Positions 12,350-25,631 of a stretch of DNA of 64,000 bases are shown here, one piece after another (position 1 is the first letter of the stretch; each line of letters begins with the position of its first letter). A model generated the notes under the pieces. The model had not been told where the DNA came from and ran no database searches. It worked only from the letters and a program-made list of their open reading frames with translations. Position numbers and translations under genes: made by a program. The stretch comes from Hofstenia miamia (lineage: Eukaryota > Xenacoelomorpha > Acoela). The stretch is from positions 255,358 to 319,357 of the forward strand of contig SCFE01000106.1 of the NCBI GenBank assembly GCA_004352715.1, given 5' to 3'.

Positions 12350-12538
12350 AAATATCCGTTTGTTACTCAACCAACGCAAACACTGGCAAGATAAGCAGTA
12401 TGGAAACACGTTCAAATGACCCCACGAAATACAATCTAACAAGGAATGCGGAGAGACGCGCTTCCAAACGGGAATTGACGCAATAAACGGTGGGCGAAAC
12501 AGTTTTCCTCGTTTTAACGCCAATATATCCATTAATTG
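12350..12538 (+). other. Putative 5' untranslated exon of the TRIM-NHL gene, with uORF
   Basis: A locally GC-richer stretch ends in a good splice donor (AATTG|GTAAGA, GT at 12539-12540). A matching acceptor lies at 13285-13286 (CAATTAAAG|GAG), 57 nt before the start codon at 13344. The start of this exon is a guess. It contains a 28-codon upstream reading frame, 12400-12486, beginning METRSNDPTKYN, which could damp translation. The exon is inferred from splice sites and position only, and the interval 12539-13286 would be intron. Confidence 0.4.
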
Positions 12539-13343
12539 GTAAGATGTTTTCCACTATTTTCTCATTATATTTACAAGCCAAAGTTTTTATATGATAAAAG
12601 ATAATGAAATTATAGGTTAAAAAAATATTTTTTTGGCATATAGCTCTGCTATCGATTTGTGTTCAAACAGATAAAGCGTTCTCATTTAAAACATTCATAT
12701 AACTTAGTATGCTTAATTGATAAAATATGTACATTTTGCAATATGATTTAAAAAAGTTAAGTTAACTATGACAAATTATGTTAGCACATTCATGCTTTAT
12801 GAGTGCGTACTTTTCGGCATTAATTGCTTCTTAAGATTTTACAACATGTCAGTTACAAGTTGGTTATTTTAAAACGCCATTTGTAGAATGTGTGATCTGG
12901 AATTTTTTCGTTCTATGTGATAAATGATTGTTTATTACATGTTACACAAACTAACATAGCTTAAGCCTATTATTCTGTCTAAACATTTGTAATTTGATTA
13001 ATGAAACATGCTGATTAAAAATAATGATAACTAACTTTTAACATCTGCAATTTACTACAATTTGAATTACGCAAACGAATAGTAACTTCACGTAAACGAA
13101 CATCTCTTTTAACGTTGATGAGGTGTTTAATTTGTACATGTCTGGGAAACAGGGCAATTTCATGAGTAAACTGAAAGTCATGCATCATTTATTTAGATCA
13201 GGTACATGATATTTATTAATTATGACATTTATATTTACTAAACGAATTCAAACTTTTTCTTTTGAAAAATTTTTTGTCAATTAAAGGAGAAAATATATTT
13301 GAACTCTGGTACAAGGATATTCTGAGTAGAAATATTTAGAAAC

Positions 13344-15041
13344 ATGACAGACAGTTATGGAAGTACTCGTCCCCCAACGGAATGTCCACTTTGTTTCGAA
13401 ACATACACAATGGAAGGCGGTCAACAGCCTCGCATGATAATCCAGTGTGGTCATACAGTTTGCTTTGACTGCATTAGTAAGCTGGCCTCTTCTCATAGCA
13501 TGGTATGTCCAATTTGCCGCAAGCGATGCTCGTCCAGACTTATTAACGAAACTGGATTTCCCATTAATTACTTAGCTATAACACTAATAGAAAATCAGAA
13601 GAAATCAGGTACTAAGAAACTTCCCCGCCAAGGAAGTGAAACGTACCAGACCTCACCAAAGCCGAATAGAAAGCAAAAGCCTAAAACCGCGGCTGGGAAC
13701 AACGAATGCAGTGAATGTTCTAAAATCGTGCCCAAATTAATCTATTGCTTTCATTGTGCATCTCCAGTCTGCGAAGACTGCAAAACTAATCACGCTGAAA
13801 ATGTTCTCAATGAAGTCGAAAAGCAGACTCAAATTTTAAATGATTTGAAGTCGTGTCTTGTGAAAAAACACGAAGAACTCCAAAAGGTACTAGGCGATTT
13901 GGAGAGCAACTGTCAAGAAATCGAGTCAGAAATTGATGACGTTTATACTATCATTTCACACGAAGTCGTTGAGAGCAAATCAAAACTGTTAACAAATCTT
14001 AATGAAAAGTACATTGATGAAAAAAATCGAATTCAGAATTTATGTACTACCATCACTGATTCTTTAGAAGATGCAGAGAATGAAGATTTGCCAGAGGTAT
14101 CAGACAAAAATGCAGCTGAAATAGCGAGTACAGAGGTAGCTGCGCTTTGTGAATCTGCAATGAATATTGAGGTGATTTCTTCTGCACTTGCTAAAACATC
14201 AAAGCAAACTAGAATGCATTATTTATTACTCTCGTTCTGTGATCAAGATCAGCTTAAGACTGTTAGAAATATGGTTCAATTGTTTGGTAAGATAAAGACT
14301 ACAAAAAGATATGCAAGTTCCGAATATTGGAATGAAGAAGATGAAGATTCGGATGATGCCAATTCTGGAGCGATAGGTGTAACATCGGATGACAACCCTT
14401 CAGAATTTTCCTATAATGAACGAAGTAGGGTATCGAGGAGATCTTCGTTAGATGTTTCTATGGGAAATGAATACACACTTTCAGAATCCGACAGTGATGC
14501 TGAATATAACACAAGAACATTCAGTAGCAAAGTCAAAAAAGCTCAAAGCTTTAAGTCGGGAAGTGCAATTAAGGCAAAAGTAAAAAACAAGCTTTCAAAT
14601 GCTTACAACACTGCTTCTTTACGCAAAAGTTATTCTCTTAGTCGTCTGGAAAATTCAACATTCAGCGATAACGAAGGTAATACAAGCTTTAGAGGTGATG
14701 GAAAAAATGAGAAGTATGGATCACTTAGAGCTAAGTATGAAGCTATTCGTAGGCCGGTGGCCAACCTCATTTACAGAGACAATGGGAAAAGCTCTACAGT
14801 TCTGGATGTTACTTCAAGATACAGAAGCAGTGCGATTGTTGTTGTTGATAACAATGAATATAGACTAAAAGTTTACAGTGCAAGTCATAGACTAATGAAC
14901 TCATTTAACTTCAGATTAAGCAACGAAGAAAGCATTCCATTCATTAGCGGTGTTGCCGTCACATCAGATAAAGTTTTTCTTCTCGTTGACAGTAAAAACA
15001 AATACTTGAGACAGTTTGATAGAAAAGGACACCACATACAA
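13344..15041 (+). CDS. TRIM-NHL coding exon 1
   Basis: This exon has 566 codons and ends in phase 0 at the donor CATACAA|GTAAGT. The start ATG follows in-frame-closed AT-rich leader sequence and lies 13 codons before the first RING cysteine, as expected. It encodes everything up to the first recognisable NHL unit, whose core reads FISGVAVTSDKVFLLVD. Reading through the donor would stop nine nucleotides later, so splicing is needed to complete the propeller. Confidence 0.9.
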
Positions 15042-15246
15042 GTAAGTTAATTAATTTTACTCTTGTTTTAATATTATAGTACGTATATACAATATCAGAA
15101 CGAACGATTAATATGTGAATATTGCAGATTCTTTTATAGCAATTAAAATTTACATATTTGTAAAACATGTATTGCAACAAATTACAAAAACGAGTAAAAT
15201 AGGTAATTGGAAATATATATAACTACTGTAAAAATAATATTCAGAA

Positions 15247-15277
<31 letters not shown>

Positions 15278-15658
15278 NTCAGAGTAGAATAACACCAATG
15301 GATTTAAGGAAAAATTTAAGAAGCCAAATATTTGAATCTTTGAAATTATTAAAGAGTAATAAGCAGGGGTGCTTAAGGGGTTCAGCCCACCTTGCTAATT
15401 TTGATTGAGGACCCAGCCCCCTTGTCAATGCTAGATTATTGTTTGGAGTTTTGGATTTAATTTGTTGAGAATTTAAATTTGTCAAAATATAATATAAAAA
15501 TTCAGTACTCAAGTTTAAAGCCCTCTTGTTAATTATTTAGGAGTACATACCTTTTAATGGGTTACAATGTTTTTGTATTTATTTATTGATTCTGTACCGT
15601 TTTTATTGATACTTTTAGGTAAAAACGTTTTGTGCGTATTATAATAGTAATCATTCTT

Positions 15659-15690
<32 letters not shown>

Positions 15691-18600
15691 TATATTAGAT
15701 TATTAGTTTTAATTTACTAGCTTGCAGTTAATGCATATATATATATATATATATTAATAAGAACTCATTACATAAGACATATCTGTTGTTTCAATACATT
15801 AAATCTTGAAATTACAAATGCTAATTTATTTAAAAGAGTCATTTTGCACAAATTAGGTTATTATAAAAGTTCTAATCATACAGCATTTACACATAATTAT
15901 TAAAGTGATGTACCACATTAATGCTTTCATATTTAACCATTATCTAAATGGCTATTGTAAACTTGAAGAATATATTTGCTAATGCGATGGATTTTCACAT
16001 AAATAATTTCTTATCTATACACTGCATAGAAACAAGCGGACAATTAGAAAATCTTATAAAAGAATTTTACCAACAAGGCTAAATCTTATTCAAGAAAAAC
16101 ATATAACTAATATAAAATTACTGCATTACATAATATTTATTTTTTTAAATTGAGTTAAAAAATTTTTAGCACAGAGTTCCACAATATAACTTCGATGATT
16201 TAATCTTGAAAACTAAACCCATTCCTTGGTGGTGGTAAACGCTAAACAGTTATTTTTGTCGTAAACTACTAGTCATTTTTCAAACACTTTACACACGTTT
16301 TTGCATGAAACATGGAAGTGGTTTTTTCACGTTTGCACGTTTTTTAGCACTTTTAAAAAACTATTTTAGTTTTTGCACATTTTGCACATACCAGTACTTG
16401 TTTTTGTGATTCTCAATAATAATTTCATTAAAATTCCTCTAAATATTTAAAATAAATGTTTATTGTTCAGGCATTTTAATGGGACTTATATTATATAATT
16501 TATAGTAAATGGAAAAAATCAATATTATCCCGAAAAACTATAAATATTATGACCAAATATTCTCTTAAAATTTATTACAACGTTAATACAAAATTAGTTT
16601 GAAAAATACAAATTAAAAACAAAAAAAGATATTCTTGGTGCTAAAAGATATTGCAGCCAAATGTGAAGTTAACATGTTATGCAATTATTCAAATATTTAA
16701 CCAAACTCTTTGGTCATTTTAAAAACATTAAGTTAGAGATGGTGTTAGATTTAGGGTTTGTGCCAAATTTTGCGATTTGATTTAAGATTAGGATCAATAA
16801 AGTAGGTCCAAGTAGATCATTCTATGAATTAATAAAAAATTCTGGCCATTTCATAAAATGTGTGATTGCAAAGGTTTACTGTAACACTTGCACGATTTCG
16901 AGCGACCCAATCTGCAGCTTTTCCTACTTAGTAGTACTATACTGATCACCTTGATTATATGTATTTGTGTTACCTAAGTAAGCTCCATTAATTTGTTTTG
17001 GTAAAACCCGCCCATAGAACTACTTCCTAAGACTTATTAACTAATGTCTAATAAATAAGAATTATCGCGAAATTGAATTTAGTATAATGCAATTAATCAC
17101 AATTGTAAATAAAAAAATTAGTCTGAAAATGAAATTTATAATCTAAGTTTAGAAATGTTCAATACAAAAACTTTGAAATTTATTTTTTTTCTCCAAATAT
17201 GAATGTTCTCTCAAATTTCAAAAATTATCATTACTCAATATTTGATGGGGATTATCAGAGGCCTATGCAGGGATTCTAATGTGAGGGGACCTTTCAGTTG
17301 TAAGCAAGTTGTTTGATCGTTTGCGTTGCAATGCTCTGAATACAATTTTTTTATAAAATATATTTAATAATTTGCAGAAATCATTGTTGGAAAACTGAAA
17401 GGAGATGTTTCTCCAACCCTCTTCCCTCTAAATTCACGAGTTGATTAGGTCCGACGATAATATATTAATTTAAGTTATAGTCTGTACCAAAATGGTTACA
17501 TAGTTAAGCATTTATTAACTTTGGGAAATTGAATGTTTGTTTTAAATGTTAAATAGCTTGGAATAAAATTTTCAGGGATTTTTTTAATATAGCCGCATGC
17601 TATTCTTTTCAAAGACCACAGTTTACAGTATCCAATTTTGGAACAATAACCAACTTTGAGGCAATTTTTTTACAATTAAATATCTTTTCTAGTTTCTATG
17701 ATTTCACATAGTTTGTTTAAAATTCCTTAGCCTAAAGGCACTAGTGTAAAATTCATACTAAACTGTAATTTAAGTCACACATGTTTACAACATTTGCGTC
17801 AACAAGTATTCAATATATTTTAAAGTTTATTACACTATTCAGTTGAGCTTCCCATACATTCTTTGAAAATCCAGTTTTGTTTATAGTCTTAGAAATATTT
17901 CTATAACATGGGCGTTGCGATTATAGTGCGCTGCCATTGCCACTCATCTCTCTCCTTTTAAACATAACAGATATCGATTGCAAAAAATGTAGTATATTTT
18001 TAAAAATCAGCTAACTATGCTAAAATAAGGAATCAACATTACTGTAATTTGCAAATATAGGCTTTGAATTAAAATTGTTTACGCAAATTTGAGACAAAGT
18101 AATTGCCAGTGTCATTGAAACTCGGAGTAAATCTAAGTCCTGATCGTTTTGGGGACTGAATAAATGTTTAAACAATAAAAGACATTGACACTAAGTAAAT
18201 TAAGCTCCTGTGAAGGTCTGTAGAAACTATTTATCAACCAGCAATTTGTTTATTCTAATTCCCTTCGAGAATGACAAAAACTAAACCAAGTTATAAATAG
18301 TTAGTGATTAAGAAAAGCAGTAACCTACTGTATAAATTTCAATGCTGATAACAAACATTTTACAGTCATGTGATTTTTTCTCACATTCCTGAACGATCAA
18401 CAATTTGTGTGATCCTGAAAATATTGTGGAGTTAGGAATATGGACTGATCTAACCTGAAAATTTTAAAATTTTTGTTTAGTAGTGCTAGATGCGAAGATG
18501 CCCAATACCATCAGATAACACTTTTCTATACGGTGCTCAATTAAAGCTAATCGCTAAATAAGTTGTTACCTCAAACATTGTAACGATAAAAATAAGGAAC

Positions 18601-21600
18601 ATATTTCCATAAGCTTACTAAGAATTCATATAAATTATTGGCAACATTGTCAAATAGCCAGATGCGGCAAAATTTTGAGATGTTGATTGCGCTTTTTTAT
18701 TCTATGTCTGTTGACCCATTCAAATCAGGTAATCAAAAAATTCATTTTCATTGATCTTTTTGTAAATCTGAGTTTCTAAAATATTGGCATCTGGAGATAG
18801 GAGGGCAATGCTGACTTTTGAAAATCTTTCTGGTTGTTGAAGTGATCTAATTTCGATTACCACTAGAACTTTTCATTGCTTTGCGAAGTCTTAAATATTT
18901 TTTCTCAGTGCCCCTCAAAACGCGTTTGCTCGTCCCTCATGACAGGCAACACCACGCGTTAAAGGGTTTAAGTAAAATCTCAGTGGAATTTTACAACATT
19001 GAAAGTCGGAAATTTTTGAATTCCTATGCATATATTTGTAATCTAGTTAAACAAGAAAATTACTTACCTTGACCTTTTTGAAAAATATTCTAGAAGAATA
19101 CCTTAAGTTGATGAAATGTAAAATCTTGTATTAACCTAATGGCATTCTATAACTTTCGATGCAAAACATATGGCATGTCATCAGGCAGTGAAAAATCCGA
19201 TTTACCATCCCCTTATAGAAATACAACGTGATTATTATATTTCCAAAAGCTCACTGTATGTAACAAGAGATATAAAGTAAACGTTATTTAATTAAGAAAT
19301 TTGTTAAGTTCGCTCACTTACCATAATATAACGGCAATAATTTTACTGATTTATGCTAAGTTGTTATTGCAGTCTGAAAAGAATTGCCTTGATTTAGGGT
19401 TCTTAATAAAATTGTGTGTACATATAAATCTTAACCATAACCAATCCTAAATACTGCATTGTAAAATCAAGAGCAAATGTAAAACGGCATATTTTTCAAA
19501 GGATTTTCCAAACATTTATTCATTTGATAAGAAACTCTGTGTCACTAATGTATTGCTTCAATGCCTTATCAACATTGCTTCATAGTCAAAGGAAGATAGA
19601 TGTTTCATAGTCAGTAACAGAAAAATCTTTAAGCTTCGCAGTCTTTATTAAATAAGCAGAGGCAAATTTATAAATTTGCAAAAGTATTCGAAAATGTTCG
19701 CAAGTTAAAATATATTGTTATTAAATGCTCTTCTGTAAATAACTTTTTATTTTGCAATTTGATAATATATACATGTAGAGGTAAATTTAAAGATTTTCAG
19801 CAACAAAATTGCACACAAAATATCAATTATATATTTGGTCAAAAATCTAATTTAAGATCTTAAATTTTAAACTTAAAGAACGCAATTTTATTTTTAAAGT
19901 AAAATTTTTCTGGAACCATCTTTGATTTTGAGCAATAATCTCATGATGTCTTTCAAGTATCTGATACTAACTATACCTATTCCAGATACATTATCTCTCC
20001 TTGAGGGTTGAACTTTTTGTAATTTTTACAATAAGGGTGTAGTCTTAAATATGTAAACTTAATTAACCATAACAACCTAAACTTAATCAAACCGCATAGG
20101 GAAATATATGATAGAAGCCAATGTTTATAGGTCTATAACTTTTAGGATAATGGAATATTTGGACATGTAAGATAACGGGATTAAGTACGGAATTTTAAGG
20201 ACATTGGCATGAACGTTAATACAGTGAGCTCTGTATACATAAATATTATCTACCAATTGAGGAACGATAAGAATTGTTTTGTCGTGTGACCCATCAATGT
20301 TAACTCTATCAGTTTTGATTTAGTTACAGAGAATTGTCAATTGATATAGTTTTCTACTTATTCCACTAAAGGAATTTGGGACGCAGGTCAAAACCTGTGA
20401 CTGCAATAAATTCTTCTTTTTATTATTACGACTTTCATTTGAAAGTTGGCCCTAGAAAGTTTTTGACTAAAGTCAAAACAGTTCGCGAATTTTGTTTGTT
20501 TTGTTATTGCTTTAAATCTATTTCACAAATGTTTTATCAAGTTTCCGCGCTACGACTACAAAGTTACACAGTAATGCCTAAGGCCTACAATTAAATATTA
20601 GTTTTCAGAACATTCTTTTACAATCTTTTACTGCATCTTCAACATGCATTATAGAATTAACTATAAATAAATACAAATAAATACAATTTTTACAATGTAT
20701 ACAAAAGCACTCAGAGACTGGAGAAGCATCCGGCAAATATGAACATATTTAGGATCTAAATACAACCAAATGTCAATCCGGATCAGTGTGAAAATTTGAT
20801 GAGATCTTAATTAGAAGAATATTTATCACTTGATAGATTTTTTAATTATGATCCTTCCATTAATTCTGCTGACAAATAGACAGACAACACAAACGAAAAG
20901 AATACTTCTTTGACGGAGGTAGTAAAATGCAAACACGTGTACTTATAACTTAATTACAGAACCTACTGAAATTTTGAAATAGAAATATCATAGTAGAATA
21001 TTTGTTATATTACCAATAAATTATGATCCGTGAGTGAGTTTAAATTTATTTCTTCGCTAATCGATGCTGGTATCCCATTCCACTTAGCACAAGGACAACT
21101 AAATTATAACTATATATTTAATCTACTTAATATCGTTGCCCTTGACATAGCACATATTATAGCTAGATGGAATTCTACCAAAATAAATTTTTACTTTTTC
21201 ACTCTTTATATATTTACATAATTGCTTATTATTATGTTAAAGTTGATGTTTATTAGGACCCACTGTACTTATTTTGATATGCACTAGTTAGTAAGTTTAT
21301 CAAGGAGAGAAAGTGTAAATCAATTACCGTGTCACCAAAGTCAGCCATTATGGAAATTTTTTACCATGCATATTATGACAGCATTAGAAGTTAAATTATA
21401 ACAGTAAAAACTGCTTAGTAATAATTGGCAATCAATTGTAGCGAAATGTACAGAATAGGAACATTTTAAGGAAGAGCGAAGAGCCCATGGCCAGTTTATT
21501 AATAGACCTTTGCAAATTAGGGACATGGTGATTATGAAAATCTGTAATCGACTTATCGACAAAAAATTAATTGATATATATTGAAAAACTATAAAGTGCT

Positions 21601-22865
21601 TGAATAGTAAGAAACGATTATTCTTCAAATGTCAACTTTGTGAGCAGTATGGAGCGCGCACAATAATAATTAGGACAACCTAGCAGATAAACTTAACTTT
21701 ATGCATTTTTGAAACATTGCGTAGCCTTTCCATTATGCGCGCATTGTTTTAAATTTTCTGAATTGTTTTATGCAAATATTTTTCAGATTAAGTTTCCTGG
21801 AATCGATTAAACGGTATTCGATTTATTAATCGATTAATCCTTACAGCTCGAATGCCGTTTTAACTGATCACCCTCTGAACAAAAGCATAAAGATAAAGAT
21901 CATATTGAAATATTTTCACACGGATGAACGGTATAATATTATCAATAATTTAAATATTTAAATAGTTAATTGAAATTTCGTATTATTTGAATCCAAAATC
22001 TAGTTTTATATATAAAAAAATTTCTAGAAGTATAAATTTTATATATATTACATGTACGTAAATTATTACAAAACAATCAGATTTAGTAGGAAAGGTTAGT
22101 ATATTCATAAACTTTGTAGGAATGCATTCAGAAGTTTGTGGAATATTTACATTCAAAATGTATACAAGTCCCATTAACTTCATAACATTTACATTAAGGT
22201 TACCAATGTAATCAAAATCAAAATCATGAGCTTAATCACTGCAAACAAAATTTTCACAATGCTTTTTTTAGTCTGAATCCGTAGATCTTCAAAAATAGTC
22301 AAGAATGAATTATGTTGAAATTTGCATAATCATTAATATATTTAACATATTTGGGATTTAGGATATTGGTAAGGACATGTTCCAAAGACCTAAAGATGTC
22401 TGCACTGATGATGTGGAGATCTTCGTTACAGACTCCGGAGGTAGTTCCATTTATGTTTTTGATATGCAAGGAATATATCAACGCACTCTCGGTTCACCAG
22501 GCAGTGGAGAAGGCGAATTTCTTTGGCCAGCTGGAATGCAACTTACTTCGGAAGGAAAGATCGTAGTTTGCGATGTTAATAACAACCGAATTCAAGTAAT
22601 CACTAAAGATGGTGAGCATGTCAGCACAATTTCGTGCATCTACGGGGCATACACGGCATTAAAACCCACAAGTGTGGACATAGACAAAGACAACAACATT
22701 ATCGCACTCTTTTCCGAAAGTCGCAGAATAAAAATTTTCACAAAAGACGGCAATCCAATCAATGATTTCCGAGTGGATTTCGAGCTAGCCAGCTTAGCAG
22801 TATTATCCGATGGCCTCATTGTTGTAATCGATGGAACCAAAGATGGACGTTGTTACTTCTACTGA
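13344..22865 (+). CDS. TRIM-NHL protein (RING/B-box/coiled-coil/NHL), two coding exons
   Basis: Joining 13344-15041 to 22362-22865 gives a 733-residue protein in one frame. Residues 14-58 form a C3HC4 RING finger (C14, C17, C35, H37, C40, C43, C55, C58), which in this family recruits a ubiquitin-conjugating enzyme. Residues 122-150 hold a B-box-like Cys/His cluster (C122, C125, C135, C138, C143, C146, H150). Residues about 150-265 are charged and heptad-like, as in the TRIM coiled coil. A serine/acidic linker fills about 330-480. The C-terminal 250 residues carry NHL-type repeats, expected to fold as a beta-propeller that binds RNA or protein. The order matches TRIM-NHL proteins of the TRIM2/TRIM32/NHL-1 kind. 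I do not assign an orthologue. A role as a cytoplasmic E3 ligase or mRNA regulator is family knowledge, not shown here. Confidence 0.9.
15249..15277. repeat. (TA)n microsatellite next to a single N
   Basis: A pure TA run ending at an N at 15278. The adjoining sequence may be an unresolved contig join. Confidence 0.9.
15364..15548. repeat. Dispersed repeat, copy 1 (CAGGGGTGCT...)
   Basis: Shares a series of blocks with 34251-34398: CAGGGGTGCT, TTCAGCCCACCT/CTCAGCCCACCT, CCCCTTGT, and a 3' block CTCAAGTTTA followed by GCC(C/G)(T/C)CTTGTTAAT(T/A)ATTTAGGAG. Non-coding. The family is unknown; the CAGGGGTGC end hints at a hAT MITE, but no target duplication is visible. Confidence 0.65.
15660..15753. 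repeat. Two (TA)n microsatellites
   Basis: TA runs at about 15660-15685 and 15736-15753, separated by about 50 bp of AT-rich sequence. Confidence 0.9.
22362..22865 (+). CDS. TRIM-NHL coding exon 2 (C-terminal NHL repeats)
   Basis: Begins at the acceptor TTTAG|GATATTGG in phase 0 and encodes 167 residues to the TGA at 22863-22865. It carries the clearest NHL units: FQRPKDVCTDDVEIFVTD with SIYVFDMQG, then FLWPAGMQLTSEGKIVVCD with NNRIQVITKDGEH, then KPTSVDIDKDNNIIALF with RRIKIFTKDG. The repeating pattern P-x-x-hydrophobic followed by VxD and an RIxxF-type strand is the NHL signature. The last unit ends directly at the terminus, as usual for this family. Confidence 0.9.
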   Translation, partial: DIGKDMFQRPKDVCTDDVEIFVTDSGGSSIYVFDMQGIYQRTLGSPGSGEGEFLWPAGMQLTSEGKIVVCDVNNNRIQVITKDGEHVSTISCIYGAYTALKPTSVDIDKDNNIIALFSESRRIKIFTKDGNPINDFRVDFELASLAVLSDGLIVVIDGTKDGRCYFY

Positions 22866-22908
22866 GAATTTGAGAGGTGCTGATTTTTGATATACAAAAC
22901 AAATTTTA

Positions 22909-22914
22909 AATAAA
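22909..22914 (+). terminator. Poly(A) signal AATAAA for the TRIM-NHL gene
   Basis: A canonical AATAAA 44 nt after the stop codon, giving a short 3' untranslated region. Confidence 0.65.
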
Positions 22915-25118
22915 TGAGTAGTAAATAATGCCAATTTGGATAAATGATATTTTTAATATATTGATCGATAACTTCTTTTTTACTAAATTCATCTACGTAT
23001 TTTAAAACTACGATAGGTTTTAGAGGTGTGCCGTTACAAATACTTTGCACTGAATAATGATCATAAGACAAACAACTCCTGATAATTATTCATCAGAAAT
23101 CTGTTATTTTACAAAACATAGACCACCTTGTTCTGCTTCCAAGTAAATTTAGGGACTACAGTTTGACATGCGTTTTCTTAAATATACCGAAAAAATGTTG
23201 CAATATTGCACTCTTCTAGTTGTTATTGTAAATAGTAGTTAAATAATAATTTGCAGTTACATTTGTCTAGACTATATATTTTCGTATTAGTTAAGACTAC
23301 GTTTTTAATTTGAACTATTTTCAATTGAAAACCTTTCTTTATCAATGTGCTGCTAATTAAGAAGATGGCATATATTTCAATTTGAAACTAATATTCCAAG
23401 ATGTTAGCTTCTTTACATCTAAGCACTGTTTATTTGTTGGTTTCTTCTGAGATATCAAAGTTTCCATTCATTTTGCTAAAAAGCTTTGACAAGATACCTT
23501 TTAACTCTACTGTCTATAAACTGTCACTTAAAGCAAACCATAAATACATTAACTTTTGAAGTATGTTTCCAACTTATTCAACTAAAATATAAAATTTTCG
23601 CTATTGTATTTAGATCTTAAATCCTATTTTTGTCTATATATTTGGTAGTATATTTTTTAATTTATTTAAGAATTAGTGACTGCATTATTTTCAAATATTT
23701 TCTGAAACTGCTAGCAAATTCTTCAAAAAAATTACATTAGAAAATGTTTGTGTGAACTAAGGATGATTAAGTTAGCAAGAGTTTTTTAAATGTCTATGAT
23801 GAAACTATGAACCAAATTTAATGATATTCAAAATAAAATTTCCCTTTTCTCGTAATGCATTGCAATATAAACTATTTGTTATTTGAATACCGCCACAAAT
23901 ATTTACAAATGTAAAATGCACATGTTGCATGTTTGCATAGTGGTAATTAAAAAATATGTATCCTAACCGGTCAAAATAATTTTTCTGCATTGGTAAAAAA
24001 ACTTAATGCATTTTTTGAAAACTTAGATCCTTAGCATTCTTCAATTCTCTTGGAAACTCGTTAAGACAAAAAATGGCAACTTTAAAAATGATTGTTTCAT
24101 TATTTTTTCGAAGCTTCACGAACGCGAATTTGTGTAAACGAATTGTTTAATAATGTTAATAACCTATTGACATAATGTCATCCGATGATATGCGTTATTT
24201 TTATATCAACATGCTCATTTTTCTTAAAAGATCGTTAATATTAAAATTAATACACAACTTTGAATCGAAATATATGCAAAAAACATTTTAGTGAGTATAT
24301 TTGAAGAATAGAAAAATTGAGTTGCAATTCAATCCAAAAAAACTAAATTATTAAATAGCAATGAACAAACTATACTACAAAGATACTGCTAGTATTGATA
24401 ATGCATTATATTACAAGAAATGTAATTACTAATTTACTCAATTATGATCGATAGTAATAAAACATCCTCTATATTCTTTAGCAATTTGGTCGAAATTTTG
24501 GCAATAAATTAAACATTTCAATTTTGAATAAAATTGGAAATAATTTCTTTGATGCAACATAAAAGATTATAAAATAAAAAGGAGTTTTACTAATTTTCAA
24601 ACAATTCAGAGTTAGTGCTGACATTTTGCATAAATTATTCTTACATTTCTCAATGTAATCTCATGAGATGTATCAGTGATAACCTAATGAGGCATCTATA
24701 GAACATCAGCATCCTAAATGCGTTTCACTAGGATGTGAGACACCTGCGACATCAATAGTATGAGTTAGGATGCATTTGCGACAGTTGATTTTTAGTTGGT
24801 AGTTTACAGACCTGAAAAATTAGCTTAACACATGGTTGCTTAAGGCAATTAGGAAGCAGTTACCTTACATGAAGCACTTCCATTAAATATAAAATTTAAC
24901 TTACATCATCGTTTAACATCCAGAACATGATTTTTTAAGGGTTAATCGATCTATTTGGTTTCTAATTTAGTAATTACTGTGATAATCTCATGTAGATAAT
25001 GGAGTAACGAAGGACAAAAGAGGAAAGGAATTATACAAATATGCTGATTTAAGTTTACTATCAGACCTGTTGCATTTTCAGAAATTGAATAAGTGTCGTT
25101 TAGTCGATTACCTATGAT
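22915..25118. other. Intergenic AT-rich sequence
   Basis: Both strands are closed by frequent stops and I recognise no gene, RNA or repeat family here. Confidence 0.45.
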
Positions 25119-25310
25119 ACCAACACATCATTTACATAATGGAAACATGATGTTTCCACATGATAATTTGACAAGTTCGTGCAAGAAATTGCAAGTTCCA
25201 CGCAGTGGAAACATTATGTTTTTTGATGTTTTGCTGTGGGAATATAATAGAAACCTAATTTTTTTTTTTATTTTTGTTGTGAAAACATAATGGAAACATT
25301 GTGTTTTAGA
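25119..25310. repeat. Palindromic GGAAACA repeat cluster, copy 1
   Basis: Multiple units of TGGAAACAT and its complement, including the near-perfect palindrome TGGAAACATGATGTTTCCA at about 25140-25158, with more units at 25206, 25282 and 25290. The same motif mix recurs at 28430-28570. Probably a MITE with internal short inverted repeats. Confidence 0.55.
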
Positions 25311-25390
25311 GAATATTTTTGTAGAAACTTTAGGTTTACTGGTATTCTAAAATGTAAAATAAGAACTACTAAATGCATTATTGTAAGGTG

Positions 25391-25490
25391 ACCCAGTAAA
25401 CACAGCTACGTTGAAACAACATCGAAGCAATGCAAATTCAGGAGGCAAAAATGACGTCAAAATCAGCAACCAATATCGAACTTCTTCAGA
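25391..25490. repeat. Another left end of the ACCCAG inverted-repeat family
   Basis: ACCCAGTAAACACAG at 25391 matches the 9691 and 11839 ends, and ATGACGTCAAAA follows downstream. No matching right end is visible nearby, so the copy is truncated. Confidence 0.5.
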
Positions 25491-25631
25491 AACAATACAA
25501 AATCAACTCATTTTCAAAGCAAAAATTGTTCGTTTACATATAATGTATACTTATATACACTTAAGTATACTTTAATAATTAAGTTCAAAAGAAATAAATG
25601 TACAACATTAAATAAGCAAACAATAGCGTCT

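Larger units (their letters stand above)
15042..22361 (+). other. TRIM-NHL intron, 7.3 kb
   Basis: GT at 15042 (GTAAGT) and AG at 22360-22361 (TTGGGATTTAG). Contents are TA microsatellites near 15.25, 15.66 and 15.74 kb, and a dispersed repeat at 15364-15548. Otherwise it is AT-rich sequence in which I see no coding exon on either strand. A TTTGCAC-rich patch lies at about 16275-16400. The intron interrupts the NHL propeller. Confidence 0.8.

Noticed and set aside
13281-13496. 71-codon minus-strand ORF over the RING region
   Set aside because: It is the antisense shadow of the RING-coding exon. The plus frame has intact zinc ligands and runs 566 codons.
14599-14868. 89-codon plus-strand ORF inside TRIM-NHL exon 1
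   Set aside because: Frame-shifted shadow of the long exon with no recognisable domain.
22351-22566. 71-codon ORF starting at 22351
   Set aside because: Out of frame with the NHL coding; it crosses the acceptor at 22361.
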